A DNA stretch of 64,000 nt from DLKC01 sp002478885 (GTDB lineage: Bacteria; Bacteroidota; Bacteroidia; Chitinophagales; Chitinophagaceae), in the NCBI GenBank assembly GCA_046329585.1, contig JAXLUI010000001.1, positions 3,100,001 to 3,164,000 on the forward strand, given 5' to 3'. The position numbers and the translations under genes are program-made. The notes beneath the pieces are model-generated. The model worked only from the letters and a program-made list of their open reading frames with translations, did no database searches and was not told the origin of the DNA. Positions within the stretch are counted from its first letter, which is position 1; every line of letters begins with the position of its first letter. Shown here one piece after another: positions 53,095 through 61,845 of the stretch.

Positions 53095-54240
53095 TTATTT
53101 AACTGATCGCCCCTTCCATTGGTAGGTTCCAAATTTTCCAAGCCAGCCAGCAATAACGGTGTAAACAATGTGAACAGGCTGTAATAATGGAAACCCATAA
53201 AGCAGTTTTTGATTGCCGAAGAAACGCGCAACAGGAAAAAGAAACAATAACTCGCAACATATTTTTAACAAAAGGCCGGCGATCAAAAGCTTTATAAGCG
53301 CGGCCTTAGCGATAGTTGCTGCCAGCAATACAAGGAAAGAGAGGTTGAACACATAAACGAGCAGCAGCACCATGAATATACTGCGGTCGTTATAAGATGT
53401 AGCCTTACTGGCCCACCGTATGCGCTGGTTAAAAAAATCCTTCCATGTTTTTTCGGGTTGTGTAGCAACAGTAACCTGGCTGCTGAACAGGTAGCCAATA
53501 GATCCGGGATAGTGTTGCTTTATCTTTTGCATGAGCAGCATATCATCGCCGCTGGCAATTGCATCAACATCTTTGAATCCATTTACTTCATTAAACACCG
53601 ATTTGCTATAGGCAAGATTGGCACCGTTGCACATGCTGTGAAAACCTGCGCTCACAGAGGCCGCGGCTATACCCTGCAGGCTTATAAAATCGAGACTTTG
53701 AAAAAGAGAAAGCAGCGTTCCTGTATGCTTGAACTTTACCGGTGCCGCAACAAACACCGACCCGGAAGACTGAATAAAATTATCATAAGTAGTTAGCCAC
53801 GTGGCCGGAACAGTACAGTCTGCATCGGTGGTAATTATCCAGTCATTCGCCGACCTGGCGATGGCTGTTTCGATTGCTTTCTTTTTATAAGCGTTTATGG
53901 GGTTATGGACGATATCGTTTAAACTGAGCAGCCTCAGGGAAGCAAATTTTTTTTGCAATTCGCCAACAACATCGGGTGTACTATCTGTTGAAAAATCATT
54001 GACCACTATAACCTCAAAGTGGCCAGCCGGGTAATTGTTGTTATAAATGCTCTCAATGCAGGCCGCTATGTTGGTTGCTTCGTTACGGGCGGGAATAACG
54101 ATCGAGAATTTGCAAACAGGGTTTGCGGCGGTAATTCCGGTGAATGGTTTAAGCCTGCCGAACCACGACCAGTATTGTATTATCAGCAGGCAATAGGCAA
54201 TGCACAAAACCGCAAACAATATTGTAAAGCCAATCCACAT
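53095..54240 (-). CDS. Family 2 glycosyltransferase (membrane)
   Basis: A 381-residue protein. An N-terminal membrane segment (3-22) is followed by a GT2 catalytic domain: FSIVIPARNEATNIAACIESI near 47-67, the TTDADC metal motif near 136-141, SGDDMLLMQKI near 230 and the QRIRWASKATSY motif near 278. Two or three membrane segments end the protein. It probably moves sugars to a lipid or growing polysaccharide at the inner membrane. It is 18 bases from the upstream hydrolase gene, hence one operon. Confidence 0.88.
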   Translation of the reverse strand: MWIGFTILFAVLCIAYCLLIIQYWSWFGRLKPFTGITAANPVCKFSIVIPARNEATNIAACIESIYNNNYPAGHFEVIVVNDFSTDSTPDVVGELQKKFASLRLLSLNDIVHNPINAYKKKAIETAIARSANDWIITTDADCTVPATWLTTYDNFIQSSGSVFVAAPVKFKHTGTLLSLFQSLDFISLQGIAAASVSAGFHSMCNGANLAYSKSVFNEVNGFKDVDAIASGDDMLLMQKIKQHYPGSIGYLFSSQVTVATQPEKTWKDFFNQRIRWASKATSYNDRSIFMVLLLVYVFNLSFLVLLAATIAKAALIKLLIAGLLLKICCELLFLFPVARFFGNQKLLYGFPLLQPVHIVYTVIAGWLGKFGTYQWKGRSVK

Positions 54241-54258
54241 GGCGCAAAGAAAACTAAA

Positions 54259-55080
54259 TTATTCAGAGAAAGCAGCGGCAATTTCAGGGACGTATTTACC
54301 GCGTAATAACTGGTGGCCTGCATTTAAGGTTTTCACGTTTACCAGCGGGCATGCTGCAGTGAGAAAATCGCTTTGTTTTTTTAGAATGATTCTGTCGTAT
54401 GTACCAAAAAACAGCGTGAGTTTAACAGGATAGTTATTGAGTAACGGTAGTATTTGTTTAAAATCAGGTTTAAACCTGCGCATGGTGGTCCAACGTTGAT
54501 AAAGGTCTAAGCGGGCAGTTTCGTCGTTGATATAATGGCAAACAAATTTGAATACGCTCTTATTCACGAGACCTGTTCTGTGACCTGCTTTTACAAGGGC
54601 AAAAAACCAGGCAGGATTATGCATGGTAAATTTAAACAGGCGGTTTCCCACGCTTGTTTGTGTACCCAGCCAATACCAGAAATTCATGATTAGTCCGTCA
54701 GGAGCAGCCAATACAATGCGATCGATCTTTTCCGGTGCCAGCTGTAACAATTGAAATGCAACCCGTCCGCCGAGGCTATAGCCTAATATGGAATACCTTG
54801 TAGTTTCAACGTTGTCGCCACTTAAATGAGCGATGATGGCCGACATTATCTCCAGTAAATCTGCCGGGCTAAAAAGTAATTCCTCTTTCCATACTGTTTT
54901 TCCGTGAAAGGGGAAATCGAGTGCTATCAAAGTAAATTTATCATCAAGCAGTTTTTCAAACAAATGAAAGCTGCCCGCGTCTTCCGCAAAGCCGTGAAAA
55001 CAAAAAAGCAGTTGCCTTCCAACACCGGCTGTTTGAAAACTGATAACAGAGTTTTTATATGGTAGTAGATGACTGATCAA
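54259..55080 (-). CDS. Alpha/beta hydrolase
   Basis: The 273-residue product has the oxyanion segment CFHGFAEDAGSF near residue 28, the nucleophile elbow GYSLGGRVAF with Ser near 100, and a late Asp-containing FFGTYDRIIL and His in NAGHQLLRG. Substrate unknown; esterase and thioesterase are both possible. It is the first gene of a two-gene operon with the GT2 enzyme and divergent from a MarR gene. Confidence 0.87.
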   Translation of the reverse strand: MISHLLPYKNSVISFQTAGVGRQLLFCFHGFAEDAGSFHLFEKLLDDKFTLIALDFPFHGKTVWKEELLFSPADLLEIMSAIIAHLSGDNVETTRYSILGYSLGGRVAFQLLQLAPEKIDRIVLAAPDGLIMNFWYWLGTQTSVGNRLFKFTMHNPAWFFALVKAGHRTGLVNKSVFKFVCHYINDETARLDLYQRWTTMRRFKPDFKQILPLLNNYPVKLTLFFGTYDRIILKKQSDFLTAACPLVNVKTLNAGHQLLRGKYVPEIAAAFSE

Positions 55081-55128
55081 ATTGTTGCAAATATTTTACA
55101 ATTCCAGGTAAAATATTTGCTGATGTAT

Positions 55129-55160
55129 TTTGGTTATATGATAAAGTTACAGCAATTTTG
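55129..55160 (+). promoter_or_regulatory. Probable promoter of the marR gene
   Basis: TTTG at 55129-55132, a 20-base spacer, CAATTTTG at 55153-55160 (one mismatch to TAnnTTTG). Transcription would start near 55167, inside the operator. Confidence 0.5.
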
Positions 55161-55164
55161 AAAA

Positions 55165-55184
55165 ATAGTTGCATAACTAACTAT
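55165..55184. promoter_or_regulatory. Candidate MarR operator
   Basis: ATAGTT at 55165-55170 and AACTAT at 55179-55184 form an inverted repeat with an 8-base centre that itself contains GTTGCATAAC symmetry. It ends exactly at the ATG of the marR gene. Confidence 0.55.
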
Positions 55185-55628
55185 ATGCCAAACAACCAAT
55201 TTAAAAGAAGCGAATTATACAGTGTTATCAATGGTATGGCCAGCACGGCCGTTGCCCGGAGGTTGCAAAAGCACTTCAGGCAGGCGGGGCTGGAGATAAC
55301 CATTGAGCAGTGGAGTATTTTGTATTATTTGTGGTTGGAAGATTGCCTTAGCCAGCAGGAACTATGCAACCGTACGTTCAGGGACAAGCCGAGCATTACC
55401 CGGTTGATCGATAACCTGGAAAAACAAAAGCTGGTAAAGAGAGTCGCATCAAAAGAAGACCGGAGAATAAATATGGTTTGCCTGACGGAAGCTTCAAGAC
55501 GTTTGCAAAATCTTACCATTGATCTTGCGAATCAAACAATGGATGAGGCTTTGGAAGGTGTTTCGAAAGAAGAGATTGAAATCGCAAAGCAGGTTTTATA
55601 CAAGGTATATGATAACCTGAACAGGTAA
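55185..55628 (+). CDS. MarR-family transcriptional regulator
   Basis: The product is 147 residues from ATG 55185 (MPNNQFKRSELY). An in-frame TTG at 55158 falls inside the -7 box and is rejected. The winged helix shows EQWSILYYLWLEDCLSQQELCNRTFRDKPSITRLIDNLEKQKLV and the wing DRRINMVCLTEASRR. The operator-like repeat directly before the ATG suggests autorepression. It precedes two acyl-CoA dehydrogenase genes on the same strand, so it may sense a fatty acyl ligand; that is inferred from position. Confidence 0.9.
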   Translation: MPNNQFKRSELYSVINGMASTAVARRLQKHFRQAGLEITIEQWSILYYLWLEDCLSQQELCNRTFRDKPSITRLIDNLEKQKLVKRVASKEDRRINMVCLTEASRRLQNLTIDLANQTMDEALEGVSKEEIEIAKQVLYKVYDNLNR

Positions 55629-55689
55629 TGGATGCCGCTCCACAGCTAACCGGAGCGGGTTTCCCGGGGTGTTGCGTAAGGAACCAACA

Positions 55690-55740
55690 GTACAAGAGTG
55701 CGACGCAAGAAAAGATGCCATTGATTCAAAAGCCTGGACC
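55690..55740 (+). repeat. 50-bp intergenic repeat, copy 26
   Basis: Core GTACAAGAGTGCGACGCAAG at 55690-55709, interior AAAAGATGCC, arm AGCCTGGACC at 55731-55740, between marR and the first dehydrogenase gene. Confidence 0.82.
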
Positions 55741-55817
55741 ACACAGCAAATTTTTCCAGATATTATTTACCTGCGATAAAACAGTTTGAATTTAACCCAA
55801 CATAAAAATCATTTATT

Positions 55818-57614
55818 ATGGAAACTGCAACAGCGATAAAAAAATCACTCAAAGGCGGCGAGTGGCTTATTAAGGAAAGTGCGCCTGCAGATGTTTTTAT
55901 TCCTGAAGATTTTAACGAGGAACAATTGATGATAAAAGACCTCGCCAAGCAATTCATTAATACCGAGGTTTGGCCTGTACTGAACAGGATAGAGAAACTG
56001 GAACCGGGCTTAATGCCGTCGCTTCTTGAAAAAGCGGGCGAACTTGGATTAACCGGAGCGGGCATTCCTGAAAAGTATGGAGGCCTTGCAAAAGACCTGA
56101 TCACTTCAACAATTATTAATGAGAAACTTGGAGCAGGTTTTTCGTTCAGTGTTGCTTTTACGGCTCACACCGGCATAGGTTCTATGCCGATCCTGTATTT
56201 TGGCACTGAAGCACAGAGAGAGAAATACATTCCAAAATTAGCTACGGCGGAATGGAAAGGTTCTTACGGACTTACTGAACCTAACAGCGGCAGCGATGCA
56301 CTTGGTGCTAAAACAACGGCAAAGCTTAGCGATGACGGGAAATATTACATTCTAAACGGGCAAAAATGCTGGATCACGAACGGCGGTTTCGCTGATGTGT
56401 ATACCATATTCGCAAAAGTCGACGGTGACAAGTTCACGGCTTTTATTGTAGAACGGGGCTTTGAGGGTTTTACCCAGGGGCCTGAGGAGCACAAAATGGG
56501 TATTAAAGGTTCCTCGACTGTGCAGCTATATTTCCAGGATTGCAAGGTGCCTGTTGAAAACCTGCTGGGGGAGATCGGCCGGGGGCATATCATTGCTTTT
56601 AACACCCTTAACACCGGGCGTTACAAATTAGGCGCAGCAACTATTGGTGCAGCCAAAGTGGTTAATACCATTTGCATTCGTTATGCCAAAACGAGGGAGC
56701 AGTTTAAAACAGCCATAGCAAACTTTGGTGCTCTAAAACATAAACTTGCAGAAATGGCCATCCGTACCTGGGTGGGCGATAGTGCAACCTATCGCGTAGG
56801 GAAGATGATCGATAATAAAGAAGCCGAGTTAATGAGCAGCGGAGCAGCTTTCGACAAGGCCTACCTCGGCGCCGCAGAAGAATACGCCATTGAATGCGCC
56901 ATGCTTAAAGTTTTCGGCAGCGAGGTAATAGATTATGTAGTTGATGAAGGCGTACAAATTCACGGCGGCAATGGGTTTAGCGATGAATATCTTATCACCT
57001 GGGCTTACCGCGACAGTCGCATCAACCGGATATACGAGGGAACGAATGAAATAAACCGGTTGCTTACGGTCGACATGATGCTAAAACGCGCCATGAAAGG
57101 ACAGCTTGACCTGATGGGCCCGGCTATGGCAGTTAGCAAAGAGCTAATGAGCATTCCTGATTTTAGCAACAGTGAAGATGGTGGCATACTTTCCAACGAA
57201 AGAAAATATATAGCCAATTTCAAAAAGGCAATTCTAATGGTTGCAGGCGCGGCAGTGCAAAAGTTAATGGCGAAACTGGATAAAGAGCAGGAAGTGATCA
57301 TGAATATTGCCGATATGGCCATGGATACTTTTATTGCGGAAAGCGCTTTGCTGAGAGCGCAGAAGCTCTTACAGTTAAAAGGTAGTGAAGCCTCCGCCAT
57401 TGAATGCGATATTGTTCGCACCTTCATTTTCGATGCGGCCGACCGAATAAATAAAGCCGGCAAAGATGCATTGAACAGCTTTGCTGAAGGTGACGAATTG
57501 CGCATGATGATGATCGGGCTAAAACGATTTACCAAAACAGATCCTTTCAACACTAAAGAGGCACGAAGAAGAATTGCCGATAAACTGATCGAGGAAGACG
57601 GGTATTATTTTTAA
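55818..57614 (+). CDS. Acyl-CoA dehydrogenase, large type, first of a tandem pair
   Basis: The 598-residue product has the acyl-CoA dehydrogenase fold, with YGLTEPNSGSDALGAKTTA near 148-166, GLKCWITNGG-type flavin contact QKCWITNGGFA near 183, and the active-site region YRDSRINRIYEGTNEINRLL near 395-414 with the Glu of YEGTNE. The extra C-terminal region of about 180 residues matches the VLCAD/ACAD9-like 600-residue class. It would oxidise long-chain acyl-CoA using FAD. A close paralogue follows at 57988. Confidence 0.92.
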   Translation: METATAIKKSLKGGEWLIKESAPADVFIPEDFNEEQLMIKDLAKQFINTEVWPVLNRIEKLEPGLMPSLLEKAGELGLTGAGIPEKYGGLAKDLITSTIINEKLGAGFSFSVAFTAHTGIGSMPILYFGTEAQREKYIPKLATAEWKGSYGLTEPNSGSDALGAKTTAKLSDDGKYYILNGQKCWITNGGFADVYTIFAKVDGDKFTAFIVERGFEGFTQGPEEHKMGIKGSSTVQLYFQDCKVPVENLLGEIGRGHIIAFNTLNTGRYKLGAATIGAAKVVNTICIRYAKTREQFKTAIANFGALKHKLAEMAIRTWVGDSATYRVGKMIDNKEAELMSSGAAFDKAYLGAAEEYAIECAMLKVFGSEVIDYVVDEGVQIHGGNGFSDEYLITWAYRDSRINRIYEGTNEINRLLTVDMMLKRAMKGQLDLMGPAMAVSKELMSIPDFSNSEDGGILSNERKYIANFKKAILMVAGAAVQKLMAKLDKEQEVIMNIADMAMDTFIAESALLRAQKLLQLKGSEASAIECDIVRTFIFDAADRINKAGKDALNSFAEGDELRMMMIGLKRFTKTDPFNTKEARRRIADKLIEEDGYYF

Positions 57615-57636
57615 TTTTACAGTTAAATCATTTATG

Positions 57637-57665
57637 ATATCCTGCGACTGCGGGATATTTTTGTT
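57637..57665 (+). terminator. Probable terminator after the first dehydrogenase gene
   Basis: ATATCC (57637-57642) pairs with GGATAT (57653-57658), inner GCG/CTGC contacts, followed by five T and a G. Confidence 0.6.
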
Positions 57666-57694
57666 TACAAACTTTTTCGCCCTGATTAAACTTT

Positions 57695-57712
57695 CTTGCG
57701 ACGCTCCATTCA
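57695..57712 (-). repeat. Degenerate intergenic repeat, GAGCGTCGCAAG variant, copy 27
   Basis: CTTGCGACGCTCCATTCA is the complement of the variant at 32551-32578. Confidence 0.5.
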
Positions 57713-57987
57713 AATGCAGTAATAACATCGGCAGGAATTGAAGTATTGTAAAACCGCTAACTGGCCAGGAATAAGTAAGCTGACAAATCAAGCGCAGTTC
57801 AACATCTTATGGTTAATTGGGATCAGCGGTTTCATGCTTTACCGTTTTTGGCATAATTTCAGCGGTAAACACGCTTACACCATGTAAAAAGTAAATAGTT
57901 AACCTTAGAAAGTACTGTTAACCATTAGTTATCGGTTCACGGCAAACAGTTCGGCCAATATTCCTGAAAAATGACAAACCAAGATTT

Positions 57988-59805
57988 ATGATTAGTGCAG
58001 AAAAAAAGAAAACCATTTTAGCCGGGGGCGAATGGTTGATTAAAGCAACTACCCCGCAGTTCACTTTCACACCTGAAGAATTTACCGAAGAGCAAAAGAT
58101 GGTTAAGGACATGGCTGACCAGTTTATGGAAGCCGACGTTCGTCCTGTTACGAATTTGCTCGAGAAGCAAGGCCCTGGTTTAATGCCCGGCCTCATTGAA
58201 AAAGCCGGCGAACTTGGTTTGCTTGGTACGGCTATCCCCGAAGAATATGGCGGGCTCGGCAGAGATTTTATTACAACGAGTATTGTTTGCGAGGAGTTGA
58301 GTAATATGGGCAATTGCTTTTCCGTTTCGTTCCTGGCCCATACGGGTATTGGAATGTTACCGATACTGTATTTTGGCACTGAAGCGCAACGGCAAAAATA
58401 TATTCCCAAGCTGGTTTCGGGCGAATGGAAGGGTGCCTACGGCTTAACCGAGCCAAACAGCGGCAGTGATGCATTGGGTGCAAGATCAACCGCAAGATTA
58501 TCAGACGACGGTAAATATTATATTCTTAACGGTCAGAAATGCTGGATCACCAATGGTGGTTTTGCGGAGGTTTACACTGTGTTCGCCCAGTTGGAAGACA
58601 ACAACTCGCCATCCGGCAAACCTGGCTTTACCGCATTCATTCTCGAACGTGGGTTTGAAGGTTTTACACAAGGCCCGGAAGAAGACAAAATGGGCATTAA
58701 AGGCTCTTCAACCGTGCAATTATATTTCCAGGATTGCAAAGTACCGGTAGAAAACCTGCTGGGCGAGCCCGGAAAAGGTCATTTAATTGCATTTAACATA
58801 CTCAATATCGGGCGGTATAAGCTATGTGCCGGCACCATTGGTGCAAGCAAAGGAGTAACTTCCATTTCAACACAGTATGCCGTTGCGAGAGAGCAGTTTA
58901 AGCAACCGATCGCAAGTTTTGGCGCAATCAAGAACAAACTCGCGGAAATGGCTATTCGGGTATGGGTTTGCGAAAGTGCAGCTTACCGTACAGCCAACCT
59001 TATTCAAGCCAAAAAAGAAGAAGGACTTGCTGGCGGCCAGCCTTTCGACAGGGCTTTCCTTGGTGCAGCTGAAGAATATGCTATAGAGTGTGCCATACTT
59101 AAAGTCTTTGGAAGCGAGGTATTCGATTACGCAGTAGATGAAGGACTGCAGATACATGGAGGTAACGGTTTCAGTGCCGAGTATGCGATAAGTAAATTGT
59201 ACCGCGATAGCAGAATCAACCGTATTTATGAAGGCACCAATGAAATAAACCGCCTGCTGATTGTTGACATGATCCTTAAGCGTGCCATGAAAGGCCGTCT
59301 CGATCTTATGGGGCCGGCAATGGCTGTGAGTAAGGAGCTAATGAGCATACCGGATTTCAACAATGATGACGACACGCATTTTGCCAAAGAAAAACAATGT
59401 ATTGCCAATTTTAAAAAGGCAATATTGATGGTGGCAGGCGCGGCTGTTCAAAAGTTCATGATGAGCTTCGACAAAGAGCAGGAAATTATCATGAACATTG
59501 CGGACATGGCCATCAATACTTACATGGCAGAAAGTGCGTTGTTACGTGTCGCTAAACTTACAGATACGTACGGAACAGCGGCAACAGATGTCAAAAATGA
59601 GATCATGCGCGTGTTTTTGTTTAATGCTTCAGAATCGATAAATAAATCAGGCAAAGAGGCTTTGTATTCCTTCGCAGAAGGTGACGAACTCCGCATGATG
59701 CTGATCGGTCTCAGGAGATTTACCAAAATGGATCCTTTTAACGTAAAAGTATCCAAAAGAAAAATCGCTGATAAAATGATCGAAGAAAACGGCTACTGTT
59801 TCTAG
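57988..59805 (+). CDS. Acyl-CoA dehydrogenase, large type, second of a tandem pair
   Basis: The 605-residue product is a close paralogue of the gene at 55818: the same GGEWLIK start, YGLTEPNSGSDALGARSTA, QKCWITNGGFA, and YRDSRINRIYEGTNEINRLL. It differs by a small insertion after FAQLEDNNSPSGKPG near residue 212. The catalytic Glu in YEGTNE and the VLCAD-like C-terminal region are present. The pair probably arose by tandem duplication and may differ in chain-length or acyl preference. A terminator follows at 59825. Confidence 0.92.
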   Translation: MISAEKKKTILAGGEWLIKATTPQFTFTPEEFTEEQKMVKDMADQFMEADVRPVTNLLEKQGPGLMPGLIEKAGELGLLGTAIPEEYGGLGRDFITTSIVCEELSNMGNCFSVSFLAHTGIGMLPILYFGTEAQRQKYIPKLVSGEWKGAYGLTEPNSGSDALGARSTARLSDDGKYYILNGQKCWITNGGFAEVYTVFAQLEDNNSPSGKPGFTAFILERGFEGFTQGPEEDKMGIKGSSTVQLYFQDCKVPVENLLGEPGKGHLIAFNILNIGRYKLCAGTIGASKGVTSISTQYAVAREQFKQPIASFGAIKNKLAEMAIRVWVCESAAYRTANLIQAKKEEGLAGGQPFDRAFLGAAEEYAIECAILKVFGSEVFDYAVDEGLQIHGGNGFSAEYAISKLYRDSRINRIYEGTNEINRLLIVDMILKRAMKGRLDLMGPAMAVSKELMSIPDFNNDDDTHFAKEKQCIANFKKAILMVAGAAVQKFMMSFDKEQEIIMNIADMAINTYMAESALLRVAKLTDTYGTAATDVKNEIMRVFLFNASESINKSGKEALYSFAEGDELRMMLIGLRRFTKMDPFNVKVSKRKIADKMIEENGYCF

Positions 59806-59824
59806 TTTGATATAAACAAAATTG

Positions 59825-59848
59825 AAAACCCCTCTACGGGGTTTTTTT
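59825..59848 (+). terminator. Intrinsic terminator after the second dehydrogenase gene
   Basis: AAAACCCC (59825-59832) pairs with GGGGTTTT (59838-59845) around a 5-base loop, with the T run continuing. Confidence 0.88.
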
Positions 59849-59861
59849 ATTTTCCAAAGTA

Positions 59862-59911
59862 CCAGGCTTCCTTGTCCTTGAAGCAGCAATTGTTGCGTCG
59901 CACTCTTGTAC
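59862..59911 (-). repeat. 50-bp intergenic repeat, copy 28
   Basis: Arm-like CCAGGCTTCC at 59862-59871, core GTTGCGTCGCACTCTTGTAC at 59892-59911. An open frame through it would falsely extend the M23 gene. Confidence 0.8.
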
Positions 59912-59973
59912 GGCAAATCCCGGTGCAGCATAAATTTATACTCGTTATTGTAACGTTGCATTTATTTTTGATC

Positions 59974-61680
59974 ATGAAAATACCCGTGCATCTCTTCATT
60001 GCCTGTTTATTACTTTACCCTGGATTTATCTTTTCACAGCAGCAATACCCCAAAAATTATTTCCGTAACCCACTTGATATACCCATACAACTCGCAGCAA
60101 ATTTTGGTGAGTTAAGGCCTGATCATTTTCATATGGGGCTTGATATTCGCACCCAAGGCCGAGAGAACCTTCCTGTTTACGCCTCGGCAGATGGTTATAT
60201 AAGCAGGATAAAAATAGAGAAATGGGGTTACGGAAAAGCTATTTATATAACCCATCCGAACGGGTTCGTTACGTTGTACGCGCATCTCAACAGCTTTTAC
60301 AGCCCCCTCGAAGATTTTGTCAAAAAGCACGCCTACGATGAAGAAAGTTGGGAACAGGATATTAATTTTGAACCAGGCAGCTTTCCGGTAAAAAAAGGAC
60401 AGTTCATTGCACTGAGTGGCAATACCGGTGGCTCTGCTGGCCCACACCTGCATTTTGAAATACGCGACAAAAAAACCGGGAATAATTTCAATCCACAATT
60501 GTTTGGTCTTGGCATTGCCGATAATATTGCCCCGGTAATTGAAAAGCTTTTCATTTACGACCGCCGTTACAGTACCAGCGAATCAGTGGTAAAACAGGTT
60601 GCGTTAAAAGCTTCGGGCAACAGCTATACAACGCAGCCTCCCATTGTAAAAACCGGTACACCGATGTTAAGCTTTGGCGTTACAGCGGAAGACAAGTCTT
60701 CCAACTCTACTTTTAAATTTGGTATTTACCAGGCTGAACTGTGGATGGATGATTCACTCATCAACGCCTTTCAATTGAACGATTTTTCTTACGATGAAAC
60801 CCGTTATGTGAATGCATGCATCGACTACAGCAAATACAAAAGGCAGAATGTTTACGTGCAGTATTTATCAATATTGCCGGGCAACAGGCTAAAAATATTC
60901 AGTGAGGCTGGTGGTCCAGGGAAAATAGCTTTACACGACACACTGCCACACAGGATCGGTATTAATATTAAAGATGTCAATGGTAATGCTGCACGGCTGA
61001 CCATGATGCTTCAGTTCGACGGAAGCCTGCAACAACAGCCGGGCTTTTCCGCAGGCGCACCACGGGTTTTCCCTAACCAACCTAATACTGTGAAAAGTAA
61101 GAATGCACAGTTTAGTTTTCCCGAAACGGCCTTTTATGATACAGCTTTGCTTGTTGTGCAGGAGGAGCCTGCCGGTACAAAAAATGCGGCTTCTGCGGCA
61201 ATAGTTTTGCCACAAAATATACCAGTGCATGGATATTACACCGCGCAAATTAAAACAAGCCTGTCTAAAGGTGACCCCCTGCGAAATCATGTGATCATGT
61301 TCCTGACCAATGGCAAAAGTAAAGATGCAGTAAAGGGAACATGGAATGGAGACTTCATGTATGGCAATTTTAAAAAGTTTGCTGTTCTGCAATTAATGAT
61401 TGATACTGTGCCGCCAACAATAAAGCCTGTGGGGTGGAAAGAAGGATCAAATTTAAAGGCCCAGCAATCGCTAAAGCTACATTGCACAGACCAGTTTGAT
61501 GAAGTAGCCTTTTTCTCCGCCAGGCTCGAGAACGGCCAGTGGCTTTTATTTGCTAAAAAGGACGACGACTTTATTTACTACTTTGATCAATATTGTCCCC
61601 CGGGACCGCACACCCTAACGGTGACCGTAACTGATAAAGCAGGGAACAAATCTGAAGCGGAATTAGCCTTTACACGGTAA
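59974..61680 (+). CDS. M23-family (LytM) metallopeptidase
   Basis: The product is 568 residues from ATG 59974 (MKIPVHLFIACLLL). The signal peptide ends near FIFSQ. The LytM zinc site is HFHMGLD (His53, Asp57) and GPHLHFEIR (His158, His160). About 400 further residues of beta-rich, Ig-like sequence follow, ending in a segment typical of peptidase-associated domains. It probably cuts peptidoglycan cross-links or acts as a periplasmic division/envelope factor. An upstream start at 59872 is rejected because its 34 extra residues come from repeat copy 28. Confidence 0.9.
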   Translation: MKIPVHLFIACLLLYPGFIFSQQQYPKNYFRNPLDIPIQLAANFGELRPDHFHMGLDIRTQGRENLPVYASADGYISRIKIEKWGYGKAIYITHPNGFVTLYAHLNSFYSPLEDFVKKHAYDEESWEQDINFEPGSFPVKKGQFIALSGNTGGSAGPHLHFEIRDKKTGNNFNPQLFGLGIADNIAPVIEKLFIYDRRYSTSESVVKQVALKASGNSYTTQPPIVKTGTPMLSFGVTAEDKSSNSTFKFGIYQAELWMDDSLINAFQLNDFSYDETRYVNACIDYSKYKRQNVYVQYLSILPGNRLKIFSEAGGPGKIALHDTLPHRIGINIKDVNGNAARLTMMLQFDGSLQQQPGFSAGAPRVFPNQPNTVKSKNAQFSFPETAFYDTALLVVQEEPAGTKNAASAAIVLPQNIPVHGYYTAQIKTSLSKGDPLRNHVIMFLTNGKSKDAVKGTWNGDFMYGNFKKFAVLQLMIDTVPPTIKPVGWKEGSNLKAQQSLKLHCTDQFDEVAFFSARLENGQWLLFAKKDDDFIYYFDQYCPPGPHTLTVTVTDKAGNKSEAELAFTR

Positions 61681-61724
61681 GCTCGATAAAGGCTAAATTG
61701 TATTTGCAGGGGAACATTCCAGGC

Positions 61725-61776
61725 GCTCAAGTGGGCGACGCAACAGGTGCCGCCCTGTGCCGGCCAGACCGGGTTC
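61725..61776 (+). repeat. 50-bp intergenic repeat, copy 29
   Basis: Core GCTCAAGTGGGCGACGCAAC at 61725-61744 (one change in the palindrome), arm GACCGGGTTC at 61767-61776, between the M23 and second marR genes. Confidence 0.75.
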
Positions 61777-61808
61777 AAATTACATTAACAAAATTTAGAG
61801 TAGAAAAA

Positions 61809-61841
61809 TTTGGCGTAAATAGATGTATGTACATATATTTG
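61809..61841 (+). promoter_or_regulatory. Promoter of the marR-pirin operon
   Basis: TTTG at 61809-61812, a 21-base spacer, and an exact -7 box TATATTTG at 61834-61841. The start point would fall at about 61846-61848, at the GTG start codon, suggesting a leaderless message. Confidence 0.6.
61826..61835. promoter_or_regulatory. Candidate MarR operator overlapping the -7 box
   Basis: TATGTACATA is a perfect 10-base palindrome whose right end overlaps the -7 box. The ATGTA..TACAT theme recurs in the larger palindrome at 62322. Confidence 0.5.
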
Positions 61842-61845
61842 TGTT

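Larger units (their letters stand above)
57615..57987 (+). other. 373-base gap between the two acyl-CoA dehydrogenase genes
   Basis: It holds a terminator-like hairpin (57637-57665) and degenerate repeat copy 27 (57695-57712). No supported ORF or clear promoter box is seen. The gap suggests that the second dehydrogenase has its own promoter. Confidence 0.5.

Noticed and set aside
344..61776. The 50-bp repeats as insertion sequences or transposon ends
   Set aside because: No transposase gene, no terminal inverted repeats and no visible target duplications; the arm and core are not complements of each other.
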